The notes under the pieces: model-generated
What the model saw: the letters and a program-made list of their open reading frames with translations, nothing else
Databases searched by the model: none
What the model was told of the DNA's origin: nothing
Assembly: GCA_937868145.1 (NCBI GenBank)
Contig: CALMMH010000914.1
Location: forward strand, 1 to 12,195
From: an uncultured Phycisphaerales bacterium
GTDB taxonomy: Bacteria > Planctomycetota > Phycisphaerae > Sedimentisphaerales > Anaerobacaceae
Direction of reading: 5' to 3'
Length of the DNA stretch: 12,195 nucleotides
Position numbers and translations under genes: made by a program
Part shown: positions 5,585 through 12,195 of the stretch, piece by piece
How the letters are laid out: each line of letters begins with the position of its first letter
How positions within the stretch are numbered: the stretch's first letter is position 1

Positions 5585-5745
5585 TGTGTGTGAAGGCTCA
5601 CGGTGCGGCGTGTATCCCTCTAGCCCATCGCCTCCGGTCTCTCCTCGCCTTCTTCCTCTTCCTCTCTTGTTCCTCCCAGGTTTCTTTTGAGTTTCTCTCT
5701 TCTGTATTGGAGCCGGCGGCAACGTTCCAGGATTGTGGCCTGTCT
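5575..5745 (-). pseudogene. HNH-AP2 endonuclease C-terminal remnant (5'-truncated)
   Basis: Read on the minus strand from about 5745, the frame gives RQATILERCRRLQYRREKLK, a Glu-rich stretch, then a stop near 5625. This aligns with RQAKIAERCRKLRYKKEKLK of the intact endonuclease (about 14 of 21 residues identical). Beyond the Glu-rich part, similarity continues in a shifted frame toward the intact gene's end (SHT-RR), indicating at least one indel. The HNH and AP2 domains are missing. It is a decayed fragment of a relative, on the same strand as the intact gene. Confidence 0.65.
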
Positions 5746-5850
5746 TCGCGGGACGCCGCACCTGTTTCGCACCCCCGCGGGGGTCGTTAAGCCAACGGGT
5801 CTCAGGCCAGGTTGCGGCCGTATCCTCTACGATGGCCGGCGGCATGATCC

Positions 5851-5879
5851 TTGACATGCGTGCGGACGCGGCATATCGT
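5851..5879 (+). promoter_or_regulatory. strong predicted sigma-70 promoter of the SGNH hydrolase gene
   Basis: A perfect TTGACA (5851-5856), a 17-bp spacer and TATCGT (5874-5879) precede the gene. Transcription near 5886 would give a leader of about 49 nt to ATG 5935, which excludes the earlier in-frame ATG at 5851. Confidence 0.7.
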
Positions 5880-5934
5880 TCGTGAGGTTGGTTTTCGTGC
5901 GACCGAGTTTCCGTGCATTTCGAGTGAGGTGAGT

Positions 5935-7191
5935 ATGAGATCGTTGAAAGTGGTTCTGACTGTTTGGTTGGCTTGCTTGTCGTTGACCGCCGTCGCGTGG
6001 GCGCAGGGCGGTTTCAGTCTGACAGAGGGCGACCGGGTCGTCTTCTACGGCGACAGCATCACGGAGCAGCGGCTCTACACGACATACGCCGAGACGTACG
6101 TCGTGACGCGGTTCCCGCAGTTGAACGTCTGCTTCGTCCACTCCGGCGTGGGCGGCGACCGCGTCACAGGCGGTTGGGCGGGCCCGATCGACCTGCGGCT
6201 CACGCGCGACGTGTTCGCCTACAAACCCACGGTCATGACCATCATGCTCGGCATGAACGACGGCAGCTACCGGGCCTTCGACGAGAAGATTTTCGAAACC
6301 TACTCCACCGGCTTCCAGCACATTCTGGACAGCCTCCACAAGACTCTCCCCGACTTGCGGATCACGTTGATTCAACCTTCGCCCTTCGACGATGTCACTC
6401 GGGCTCCCAGCTTCGAGGGAGGCTACAACGCCGTGCTGGTGCGCTATGGACAGTTCCTGAAAGAACTGGCCCAGAAGGAGAACTGCGGCGTGGCGGACCT
6501 GAACACATCGGTCGTGGCGGCTCTGGAAAAGGCCAAGGCCGCGGACGCGGCAACGGCCCAGAAGATCATCGCCGATCGGGTTCATCCCGGCGCCAGCGGT
6601 CATCTGCTCATGGCCGAGGCGCTGCTGCGGTCGTGGAACGCTCCGGCGACGGTCACGGCGGTCCAGATCGACGCTACGGCGGGGAAAGCCGTGCGGGCGG
6701 AGAACACCGCGGTCGCGGACCTCAAGGCGTCCGACGGTCTGTCGTGGACGCAGAACGACAAGTCGCTGCCGATGCCGGTGGACATGAAGGACGTTGTGAT
6801 GGCACTGACGATGCGAAGCTCCGATTTCTTCGAGGCTCTGGACTGGCAGCCTCTGAAGGTGACCGGTCTGAAGGGGCAACAGTACGTGCTCAAGATCGAC
6901 GGCGAAGAGGTGGGGACCTTCTCCGCGAAGCAGTTGGAGCAGGGAGTCAACCTCGCGGAGTTGCCCACGCCCATGGTCAAGCAGGCCTGGGCCGTGCACG
7001 ACTTGACGGTGAAGCACAACAACCTTCACGCCGCCCGATGGCGGGAGTTGCAGGTGTCGTTGGGGCCGCTATCGCTGCCGCACGCGCCGCAGGCGATCGA
7101 TGCCATGGACAACGTGGAAGCCGACCTGGTGATGCTCCAACGTCAGGCGGCGCAGCCCAAAGCCCGACGCTATGAGCTGCTCGCCCAATAG
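5935..7191 (+). CDS. secreted SGNH/GDSL hydrolase (esterase-like)
   Basis: A 418-residue exported hydrolase, expected to remove acyl groups, plausibly acetyl esters on polysaccharides; the substrate is inferred only. Residues 1-24 are a signal peptide ending AVAWA-QG. The SGNH blocks are complete: block I VVFYGDSIT with nucleophile Ser41, block II GVGGDR with Gly74, block III MLGMNDG with Asn108, and block V DRVHP with Asp214 and His217. The catalytic domain ends near residue 235; about 180 further residues form an uncharacterised, beta-rich extension, so the protein is longer than single-domain SGNH esterases. The start is ATG 5935, just after GAGGTGA and downstream of a strong promoter. It converges on the glycoside hydrolase gene at 7379, sharing a terminator. 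Confidence 0.92.
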   Translation: MRSLKVVLTVWLACLSLTAVAWAQGGFSLTEGDRVVFYGDSITEQRLYTTYAETYVVTRFPQLNVCFVHSGVGGDRVTGGWAGPIDLRLTRDVFAYKPTVMTIMLGMNDGSYRAFDEKIFETYSTGFQHILDSLHKTLPDLRITLIQPSPFDDVTRAPSFEGGYNAVLVRYGQFLKELAQKENCGVADLNTSVVAALEKAKAADAATAQKIIADRVHPGASGHLLMAEALLRSWNAPATVTAVQIDATAGKAVRAENTAVADLKASDGLSWTQNDKSLPMPVDMKDVVMALTMRSSDFFEALDWQPLKVTGLKGQQYVLKIDGEEVGTFSAKQLEQGVNLAELPTPMVKQAWAVHDLTVKHNNLHAARWRELQVSLGPLSLPHAPQAIDAMDNVEADLVMLQRQAAQPKARRYELLAQ

Positions 7192-7198
7192 CGAAACC

Positions 7199-7229
7199 GT
7201 TCACACCTGACACGGCATCGGGTGTGAAC
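7199..7229. other. inverted repeat after the SGNH hydrolase gene
   Basis: Arms GTTCACACC and GGTGTGAAC (9 bp, perfect) enclose a 13-base loop, eight bases after the stop codon. There is no T-tract, so it is not a terminator by itself. It may act as an mRNA 3' stabilising hairpin. Confidence 0.5.
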
Positions 7230-7260
7230 AAGGCAGGGCTTGTCCGAAGGAATGAACAAA

Positions 7261-7291
7261 GGGCTGCATGGAACACCCATGCAGCCCTTTT
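7261..7291. terminator. bidirectional Rho-independent terminator between convergent genes
   Basis: A perfect 11-bp stem (GGGCTGCATGG and CCATGCAGCCC) with loop AACAC is followed on the plus strand by TTTTCTGTT. It is preceded by AACAAA, which gives TTTGTT on the minus strand. It sits between the convergent stops at 7191 and 7379 and can serve both genes. Confidence 0.88.
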
Positions 7292-7378
7292 CTGTTGCAG
7301 ACGGCGTCAGATAATTGGCGAGTACACGACTGATGCCCGCGGCCGAAATTGCGGTGTGACCAGACTCTCTTTTGCTGG

Positions 7379-9652
7379 TTACTCTTTGGCTTCCGTGAAC
7401 AACACGCAGGCGTGTTTGCCGGCGGGGATGGTGACGCGGAGGGTCGCTGTTTCGTTGCGGTCGAGGGGGACCGCGAAGGGCTTCGCGCCATTGATTGAGA
7501 CGTTGGCTTTGGCCGTCAGGCCGGCGTAGTACAGCGGGACGCGGATGTCGCGTTCGATATCTTGCGACAGGGGGTTGTAGAAGAAGGCCATCGCCTTCTC
7601 CTGGCCTTGCGGGTTGACGTGCAGGATTCCGTCCCAATCGAGGCCGCTGGCGCGGCGGAGGTGGATGATGTCGGCTTGCAGCACCTCGCGATGCTGCTTG
7701 TAGAAAGCGACCCACTTCTTGACCAGAGCCTTGGTTTCCTCCGTGTCGAAGAGCCGGGGGCCGCGATAACAGGCCTGCACGCCTGCGCCGAGGAGGTTTG
7801 CGAAGCGCGCCTCGTAGTGCGGCAGATGCTCGCACAGCGGCTCGATTGTCGCGGCGGCGCCGCCGCCGTGGTATTGGCTCAGCGGGACGAACATCCAGCC
7901 CATCGATTGGGTCTTCGTCCAGGTGCCGTCGAAGATGTTCTGCCGCTCGATGATTTCCTGTTCTGCGCGAGGCTGCGACCAGTTCTCCTCGCGGTAGCCC
8001 ATGCCGCATTTGTTTCCGCCGGAGAGGTGATACCAGTCGGGCACGTTCAGGAAGATGCCGTCGGCGCGGCACTCCTTGTAGAAGTCGGTGATGGCGCGCC
8101 ACATGACCCAGGTGGAGTCTTCCAGTCCGTGATGGCCTGGATGATCTTTGGAGGAGCACATGTCGCCGGGATACGAGCCGTCGTTTTCAAAGATGGTCAG
8201 GCCGGCCTCTTTCATGAACGCCATGATGTCCCTGAGATAGCGCTGCCCATCGGTGGAGCCCAGGCACGGCATGACGCCGTAAACGCAAGGACCTGTCGCG
8301 TTGTCGGCGGCGACGGGCGAGCCTCTCGATGCCAACAAGGAATAGCCACCCAGCGCGATGCCTTTGGCGCGGGCTTCGTCGGCGAGTTGCTTGTAGAGGG
8401 CTCGATAGTCCGGGTCGGTGCTTTCGAGGTTGAAGCCCGAGCCGAACGACATGATGACCATCTCGAAGCCGACTTCGTGCGCCTGCTCGATGGCCTGGCG
8501 CACGGTGTTCGGGTCGGATTGGGTCTTGTGGAACATGAGCGGATTCTCCTGCGTCCACGGCGCGATCGTGCGGTACATCCGACGCTGGGCCAGGGTGCGG
8601 CGCTCCCGCTCGTCGGAATCGAGCAGCAGCTCGAACGTGCGGAACGATTCCCACGAGCCGGCCGGCGCGATGTCCTGGTCCGGCCCCATGATGGGTTCGC
8701 CGTCAAGCAGCCAGGCCCGCGGCGCGACGCGAAGCAGGCACGGCGGAGCGTAGCTGTAGTTGACGTGTGTGTTGTACAGAGGATCGCCCTCGAGCGCCAC
8801 GGCGTGATTATCGGCGATGGCGTACATCCGCCCGCCGAAGGCCATGTCGGTCTCGACGTAGAGATTCGCGCGTTCGCGTTCGCTGAGCGGGCCATGGACG
8901 TCGCCGCCGCGGGCTTCGGCCTCGAAGAGCCGCAACTCGTCGGCGACGAACGTGTTCAGCCGGACGGTCTTGGCGCCCGTGTTCTTCACGACCAACCACT
9001 TCGAGAACAAAGGCAGGCCGTCGTAGACCTCGTAATGGACTTCGATTTCCGGCAGGTCGGACCGCGGGGCGGAAACGGCGAGCGGTTCGGGCGGGGCGTA
9101 ACGCATCACGACATGCTTTCCCGGCGGCGGCCACGGCAGATCCTTCGCCATCCACTCCAGGTGCTTCTTCCACTTCAGGCGAGGTTCGATCGGTCCCTGG
9201 CTCATGCCGACGTAACGATAGGCGTTGGGGTGCGCCGCTAAGCCGTCGATCCATTCGGCCTTCAGATAGTTCATGATCTTCTGGCCCTCCAGTCCGCCGA
9301 CGGCGTACTCGACGCCGTCGAGGGTGACGCGGGCCTCGGGCGAAACGCCCCGCAGCAGGTGTTCGCCGCTGGTGAGGTTCTGCAGGTCGACGGTCGCGGC
9401 GTTGGGAGCGAGCCGAATCACGCGCCGCGCGAGCCCGTTCTCCAGCACCAACTCGTTCTTTGATTCGTCCAGCCGGACTTGTGCCTTGTATGGTTCCGGA
9501 TTCACGAGCCAGTCCTGGTCCGGATTCGCAAAATCGACGCCGAACGCTTGCGCGGCAATGAAACAACCAATCACGAAACATGTCACGACGGTGAAACGGG
9601 AGTGTGTCATCATGGCGGCCGATACAAAGAGGGAATCTGATTTTGAGTTCAT
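7379..9652 (-). CDS. secreted TIM-barrel glycoside hydrolase, alpha-galactosidase-like (GH36/GH27-type)
   Basis: A large exported protein (757 residues from ATG 9652). A signal peptide (FTVVTCFVIGCFIAAQAFG) is followed by an N-terminal beta-sandwich (about 45-345: LENGLARRVIRLAPN, WLVVKNTGAKTVRLNTFVAD), a TIM barrel (about 375-640: FEMVIMSFGSGFNLES, LTIFENDGSYPGDMC) and a C-terminal beta domain (AMAFFYNPLSQDIERDIRVP). This layout matches clan GH-D enzymes. Asp491 in FENDG is a candidate nucleophile; the acid/base is not identifiable by eye. The substrate is unknown. The start is uncertain: ATG 9652 lies 6 nt after a TATAAT box (leaderless), while ATGs 9613 and 9610 give a shorter, more standard signal peptide; none has a clear Shine-Dalgarno. 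ATG 9730 lies upstream of the promoter. Confidence 0.8.
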   Translation of the reverse strand: MNSKSDSLFVSAAMMTHSRFTVVTCFVIGCFIAAQAFGVDFANPDQDWLVNPEPYKAQVRLDESKNELVLENGLARRVIRLAPNAATVDLQNLTSGEHLLRGVSPEARVTLDGVEYAVGGLEGQKIMNYLKAEWIDGLAAHPNAYRYVGMSQGPIEPRLKWKKHLEWMAKDLPWPPPGKHVVMRYAPPEPLAVSAPRSDLPEIEVHYEVYDGLPLFSKWLVVKNTGAKTVRLNTFVADELRLFEAEARGGDVHGPLSERERANLYVETDMAFGGRMYAIADNHAVALEGDPLYNTHVNYSYAPPCLLRVAPRAWLLDGEPIMGPDQDIAPAGSWESFRTFELLLDSDERERRTLAQRRMYRTIAPWTQENPLMFHKTQSDPNTVRQAIEQAHEVGFEMVIMSFGSGFNLESTDPDYRALYKQLADEARAKGIALGGYSLLASRGSPVAADNATGPCVYGVMPCLGSTDGQRYLRDIMAFMKEAGLTIFENDGSYPGDMCSSKDHPGHHGLEDSTWVMWRAITDFYKECRADGIFLNVPDWYHLSGGNKCGMGYREENWSQPRAEQEIIERQNIFDGTWTKTQSMGWMFVPLSQYHGGGAAATIEPLCEHLPHYEARFANLLGAGVQACYRGPRLFDTEETKALVKKWVAFYKQHREVLQADIIHLRRASGLDWDGILHVNPQGQEKAMAFFYNPLSQDIERDIRVPLYYAGLTAKANVSINGAKPFAVPLDRNETATLRVTIPAGKHACVLFTEAKE

Positions 9653-9658
9653 GGAGCG

Positions 9659-9688
9659 ATTATAGCGGGGCGAGTCAAAACCGATCAA
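9659..9688 (-). promoter_or_regulatory. predicted promoter of the glycoside hydrolase gene
   Basis: On the minus strand TTGATC (9683-9688), an 18-bp spacer and a perfect TATAAT (9659-9664) end six bases before ATG 9652. Transcription would begin at or beside that ATG. Confidence 0.6.
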
Positions 9689-9766
9689 GCAAAACCGCCT
9701 CCGCTCCACTCCGTCACCAACCGCGCGCATTCCGACATCGAAGCATCGCGTGCCGCGACGTGGCGG

Positions 9767-10414
9767 TCAGTCGGGTCCCAACAATCGAGCGTAGACGTAA
9801 GCGATCCCCTCCGTGACAACGACCTTAAACCCTGCGCTGGAAGCCCACCAGCGATCCGGATCATACTCGTGCGGACGGACCGCACAAACTCCCAGCTCGA
9901 AGGTGTCCGGCAGAACCCCCTTGAACAAGATGAAGCTCCGTCGGGCGTGCGGCCCCTGTGTAATCAGCTCGGCTTTCGTCACGTCCGGATTCTTCGCCAG
10001 CCAGTCTCGGACCTCCAGTGCAGACGCGTACGTTCGGTCCTTGTCCACAACAGGACTCGGCAAGGCCACGATTCGTTCCTGCGGAAACCCCATCTTCACC
10101 AGTCTCGCGGCGGTCATTTCGGCATAGGTCTTGTACTGCGCGAGTTCCGACCCCACCTCCAGAGGGCCGCCGGTCGTGATCAACAGCCGAAAGTGGCCGT
10201 CCTTGATCGGGAGGACGCCTTGGTCGAGAATATGGTCCGGCACCCAGCCCTCGATGATGAGCACGTCGGAACCGTTCGGATTCTGGTAGGCCAGGAAGGG
10301 ATAGGCGCGGTCCACACAAAGCCACAACGTCCCGGTCATGCAGGCCAACAAGAGGAGCCATCCCCAAAGTGTCGGAACGTAAACGGATTTCTTGACAACC
10401 AGCTTGAACCGCAT
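9767..10414 (-). CDS. membrane-anchored DUF218 (YdcF/SanA/ElyC-like) protein
   Basis: A 215-residue protein with one N-terminal membrane segment (about residues 15-34, TLWGWLLLLACMTGTLWLCV) and an extracytoplasmic DUF218 domain. Recognisable blocks are DVLIIEGWVPD (50-60), LLITTGGP (77-84), MTAARLVKMGFPQERIVALP (100-119), the DRTYASA segment (126-132) and AELITQGPHARRSFILFKG (148-166). The domain is linked to envelope functions in Escherichia coli relatives (SanA, ElyC); the enzymatic role here is unknown. ATG 10414 gives a compact basic lead before the membrane helix and follows a G-rich GGGGGTG stretch. ATG 10519 would add 35 atypical residues, though it lies close after the promoter. It is co-oriented with the glycoside hydrolase gene, with a gap of about 115 bp that holds that gene's own promoter. 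Confidence 0.85.
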   Translation of the reverse strand: MRFKLVVKKSVYVPTLWGWLLLLACMTGTLWLCVDRAYPFLAYQNPNGSDVLIIEGWVPDHILDQGVLPIKDGHFRLLITTGGPLEVGSELAQYKTYAEMTAARLVKMGFPQERIVALPSPVVDKDRTYASALEVRDWLAKNPDVTKAELITQGPHARRSFILFKGVLPDTFELGVCAVRPHEYDPDRWWASSAGFKVVVTEGIAYVYARLLGPD

Positions 10415-10491
10415 CCACACCCCCAACAACGTCGCGCTTGCACAACGCCACTGTGAGACGAGTGCCCCCGCGCAGCCACACAAGGGATCGT

Positions 10492-10506
10492 GTCGGAACG
10501 TCCGAC
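10492..10506. other. short inverted repeat near the DUF218 gene transcription start
   Basis: GTCGGA and TCCGAC arms flank a three-base centre about 20-30 nt downstream of the predicted transcription start. It could be an operator or a leader hairpin, or chance. The leader from here to ATG 10414 holds no recognised element. Confidence 0.3.
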
Positions 10507-10530
10507 GGTAGGAGAACACTCACGGCAGAG

Positions 10531-10559
10531 ATTATCGCGTCATCCTGCGGTCAAGTCAA
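10531..10559 (-). promoter_or_regulatory. predicted sigma-70 promoter of the DUF218 gene
   Basis: On the minus strand TTGACT (10554-10559), a 17-bp spacer and GATAAT (10531-10536) form a good promoter. The start would be near 10524, giving a leader of about 110 nt to ATG 10414. Confidence 0.65.
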
Positions 10560-10600
10560 GCACCGTCTTGTAAGACAGTCTGTGATCCCAAGGTGGTGGA

Positions 10601-10638
10601 GAAACAAGAACGGCCCGGAGCTTGGGGCTTCGGGCCGT
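10601..10638 (-). terminator. Rho-independent terminator for the LamG gene
   Basis: Arms ACGGCCCG and CGGGCCGT (10610-10638), extended by weaker inner pairs to about 12 bp around a short loop, are followed on the minus strand by TTCTTGTTTC. This is about 120 bp past the LamG stop and just upstream of the next gene's promoter. Confidence 0.65.
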
Positions 10639-10699
10639 CGTCCTATCTGATGTTTTTCAATTCCTGCGGCGTTGCCGCTGCGGTTGTCGCGGGCATGGC

Positions 10700-10735
10700 G
10701 GGACCCCGAACGCGGTTTGACGCGTCCGGGGTCCC
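10700..10735. other. very strong GC-rich hairpin after the LamG gene
   Basis: Arms GGGACCCCG and CGGGGTCCC are separated from inner arms ACGCG and CGCGT by a single A/C mismatch, closing a six-base GTTTGA loop. The 14 base pairs lie about 20 bp after the stop at 10756. No T-tract follows on the minus strand, so it may stabilise the mRNA 3' end or be a small repeat rather than terminate. Confidence 0.65.
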
Positions 10736-10755
10736 AAGCCCGTTTCAGGTGCGTC

Positions 10756-12195
10756 TTATCGATCGCCGGCCAGGTAACGAAGCTCAGCTTGCGACAATAC
10801 GCGGTTGTAGATGCGGAAGTCGTCGAGCGACCCGAGGAAGTAGGCGTCGGCGGTGTACTGCGACCGGCCGAGCCAGTTCTGGGTCGTGTTGCCCATGTCC
10901 TTGGGCAGAATCGTCGTGGGGCCCGAGGCGACCAGCTCGCCGTCGAGGTACAGGCCGATCGTCATCGTCGTGCTGTCGATCGTCACGGCGGTGTGATGCC
11001 AGTCCTCGGTCATCTTGCCCGGGCTGTTGACGATCTGCTCGGCCACGGCGGCGCTGCGAATCGCAAAACGCATGTTCCCGTCGGCGTTCTGGCGGGCGCA
11101 CAGGAACATGTAGACGCTGGTGCCCGAGCCCAGATCGAAGATCCGCTGCCAGACGCCGCTGCCGCCGCCGAAGTTGACGTGCGTGGCGATGGTGGTGTTG
11201 GTCAGCGAAGTCATCGGCGTGCCCAGGGGCAGCTCGACATACGTGTTGATCCCGTTGAAGGTCAGGGCCTGGCCTGCGTATCCGGCCTCGTAGCTGCCGT
11301 CGCCCTTGAGCTCGCCGTGGTAGTTCTTGCCCGAGCTATCCTGGACGTTTCCATCCATCGTATAGAGGGCAACCAAGCCGGTTGTGCCCGGATCAGCCGG
11401 GGTTTCGACCTGCGGGGTGACCGCGTACAGGCGGATGTCGTCGATGAAGAGAGTGCCTGAACCGCTGCCGCTGACGCCGATCGTCAGAGTCTTGACGCTC
11501 TTGAGGTTGACGCCGGTGGAGGCCAGAGGAATCGACCAGGTCTTCCACAGATACGCCGTCGTGGCGGTAGCGCCGTTGTTGTACGAGATCTTCGTGCCGT
11601 TGATCTTGATGTACAGAGGAGCGGCGCCGTTGCTCATCTGGCCGCGGAAGTACAGGACCAGCGTGGTGGCGCCGTACCGGGTCCAGTCCTGAGCCGTCTC
11701 GAACGTCCGCTCGGCCTCGGAGAAGCCGAATCCGGAGTTGTCGTAGATCAGAGGCATGGATTGCTTGCCGCCGTGGAGGAGCGTCAGCTCGGCGAACGGA
11801 GCCTCGTCGTAGCCGACCACCGAGCCGCTGGCTTCGGTCGTCAGGCCGTCGACCCAGGTCTCGTAGATACGGTTGTCGTCGTCGTTGTAGCTCTCGAAGT
11901 CGTCGACCGCGACGAACTCCTCGGTCGTGAAGCTCCAAACAGTGCCGGCATAGGTTCCGGCGTCGCCGGTCTCATCGACCTTCCAGTAGTAGGTCGTTGC
12001 GAGATTGAGCGTCGGAGTGTAGCTGTCCTCGGTCACGGTTTGGCCCGAGCCGAGGTTGCCGGCATCGGCGCCAACGTAGACGGTGTGCGAGGTCGCTCCG
12101 CGTCCGGCGCGCCAGGCCAGATCGGTCGCAACGCTCACGGCCGTCGCGGCGTCCGCCGGTTGGGGTTCGAAGGCCTGCACGGGCACGTAGAAGAA
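10756..12195 (-). CDS. secreted LamG-domain surface protein (5' end beyond window)
   Basis: The C-terminal 479 residues of a larger protein; the frame stays open through position 12195 (FFYVPVQAFEPQPAD), so the GTG at 12186 is internal, not the start. Counting from that GTG, residues 1-90 are a fibronectin type III-like domain (SHTVYVGADAGNL, ATTYYWKVDE, GTVWSFTT). Residues about 92-252 are a beta-sandwich carbohydrate-binding-like module (VAVDDFESYND to SGTLFIDDIRLYAV). Residues 264-476 are a LamG/concanavalin-like domain (GLVALYTMDGNVQDSSGKNY, DWHHTAVTID, GSLDDFRIYNRVLSQAEL). This arrangement is common in extracellular planctomycete proteins. It most likely binds carbohydrate at the cell surface. 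It ends about 20 bp before a strong hairpin and about 120 bp before a terminator. The N-terminal signal and any catalytic domain cannot be seen. Confidence 0.88.
   Translation of the reverse strand, partial: FFYVPVQAFEPQPADAATAVSVATDLAWRAGRGATSHTVYVGADAGNLGSGQTVTEDSYTPTLNLATTYYWKVDETGDAGTYAGTVWSFTTEEFVAVDDFESYNDDDNRIYETWVDGLTTEASGSVVGYDEAPFAELTLLHGGKQSMPLIYDNSGFGFSEAERTFETAQDWTRYGATTLVLYFRGQMSNGAAPLYIKINGTKISYNNGATATTAYLWKTWSIPLASTGVNLKSVKTLTIGVSGSGSGTLFIDDIRLYAVTPQVETPADPGTTGLVALYTMDGNVQDSSGKNYHGELKGDGSYEAGYAGQALTFNGINTYVELPLGTPMTSLTNTTIATHVNFGGGSGVWQRIFDLGSGTSVYMFLCARQNADGNMRFAIRSAAVAEQIVNSPGKMTEDWHHTAVTIDSTTMTIGLYLDGELVASGPTTILPKDMGNTTQNWLGRSQYTADAYFLGSLDDFRIYNRVLSQAELRYLAGDR

Noticed and set aside
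5851..5934. 28-residue N-terminal extension of the SGNH hydrolase from ATG 5851
   Set aside because: It would be encoded by the promoter itself and would bury the signal peptide.
5827..7029. A 400-codon minus-strand open frame opposite the SGNH hydrolase
   Set aside because: It is rich in Arg/His/Val typical of an antisense shadow, with no motif; the opposite strand carries the complete SGNH catalytic blocks.
7562..9241. A 559-codon open frame on the plus strand inside the glycoside hydrolase gene
   Set aside because: It is antisense to a gene with signal peptide and recognisable domains, has no domain of its own, and such long frames are expected opposite GC-rich coding DNA.

Overview
The window looks like chromosomal DNA of a planctomycete, most likely class Phycisphaerae (Sedimentisphaerales-like). 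This is inferred from the combination of a pilin-like H-X9-DG protein, a PEP-CTERM-type protein with an IPVPGAALLG sorting motif, a Cys-rich/HNH/AP2 endonuclease, and a large fibronectin-like plus LamG surface protein. DNA is GC-rich and gene density is moderate, with unusually structured intergenic DNA. No rRNA, tRNA, CRISPR array or intact insertion sequence was seen.

Left part (1-4002, all minus strand): a decayed antitoxin gene tail, a pilin-like secreted protein, a complete higB-higA toxin-antitoxin operon with a readable promoter/operator, an HNH-AP2 homing-endonuclease-like gene with a near-consensus promoter, and a 301-residue protein of unknown function that starts at TTG.

Middle (4003-5934): repeat-rich intergenic DNA around one plus-strand PEP-CTERM protein gene. 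It holds two more orphan gene tails (a sigma-factor-like C terminus and an AP2-endonuclease C terminus), a dispersed repeat present three times in the window, and degenerate heptamer arrays.

Right part (5935-12195): a secreted SGNH/GDSL hydrolase (plus) faces a secreted TIM-barrel glycoside hydrolase of GH36/GH27-like type (minus) across a shared bidirectional terminator. Then come a membrane-anchored DUF218/YdcF-like protein and the 3' 1.4 kb of a LamG surface protein that runs off the right edge. The esterase, the glycosidase and the LamG protein together suggest extracellular polysaccharide use, but there is no sign of one shared operon.

The least ordinary signal is in the intergenic DNA: three 5'-truncated gene 3' ends, all on the minus strand, two of which have a related intact gene in this window; a three-copy dispersed repeat; heptamer and decamer quasi-tandem repeats; and two genes whose stop codons lie inside such repeats. 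Two promoters also place the -10 box exactly 6 nt before an ATG, which suggests leaderless transcripts. No complete novel multi-gene system was recognised.
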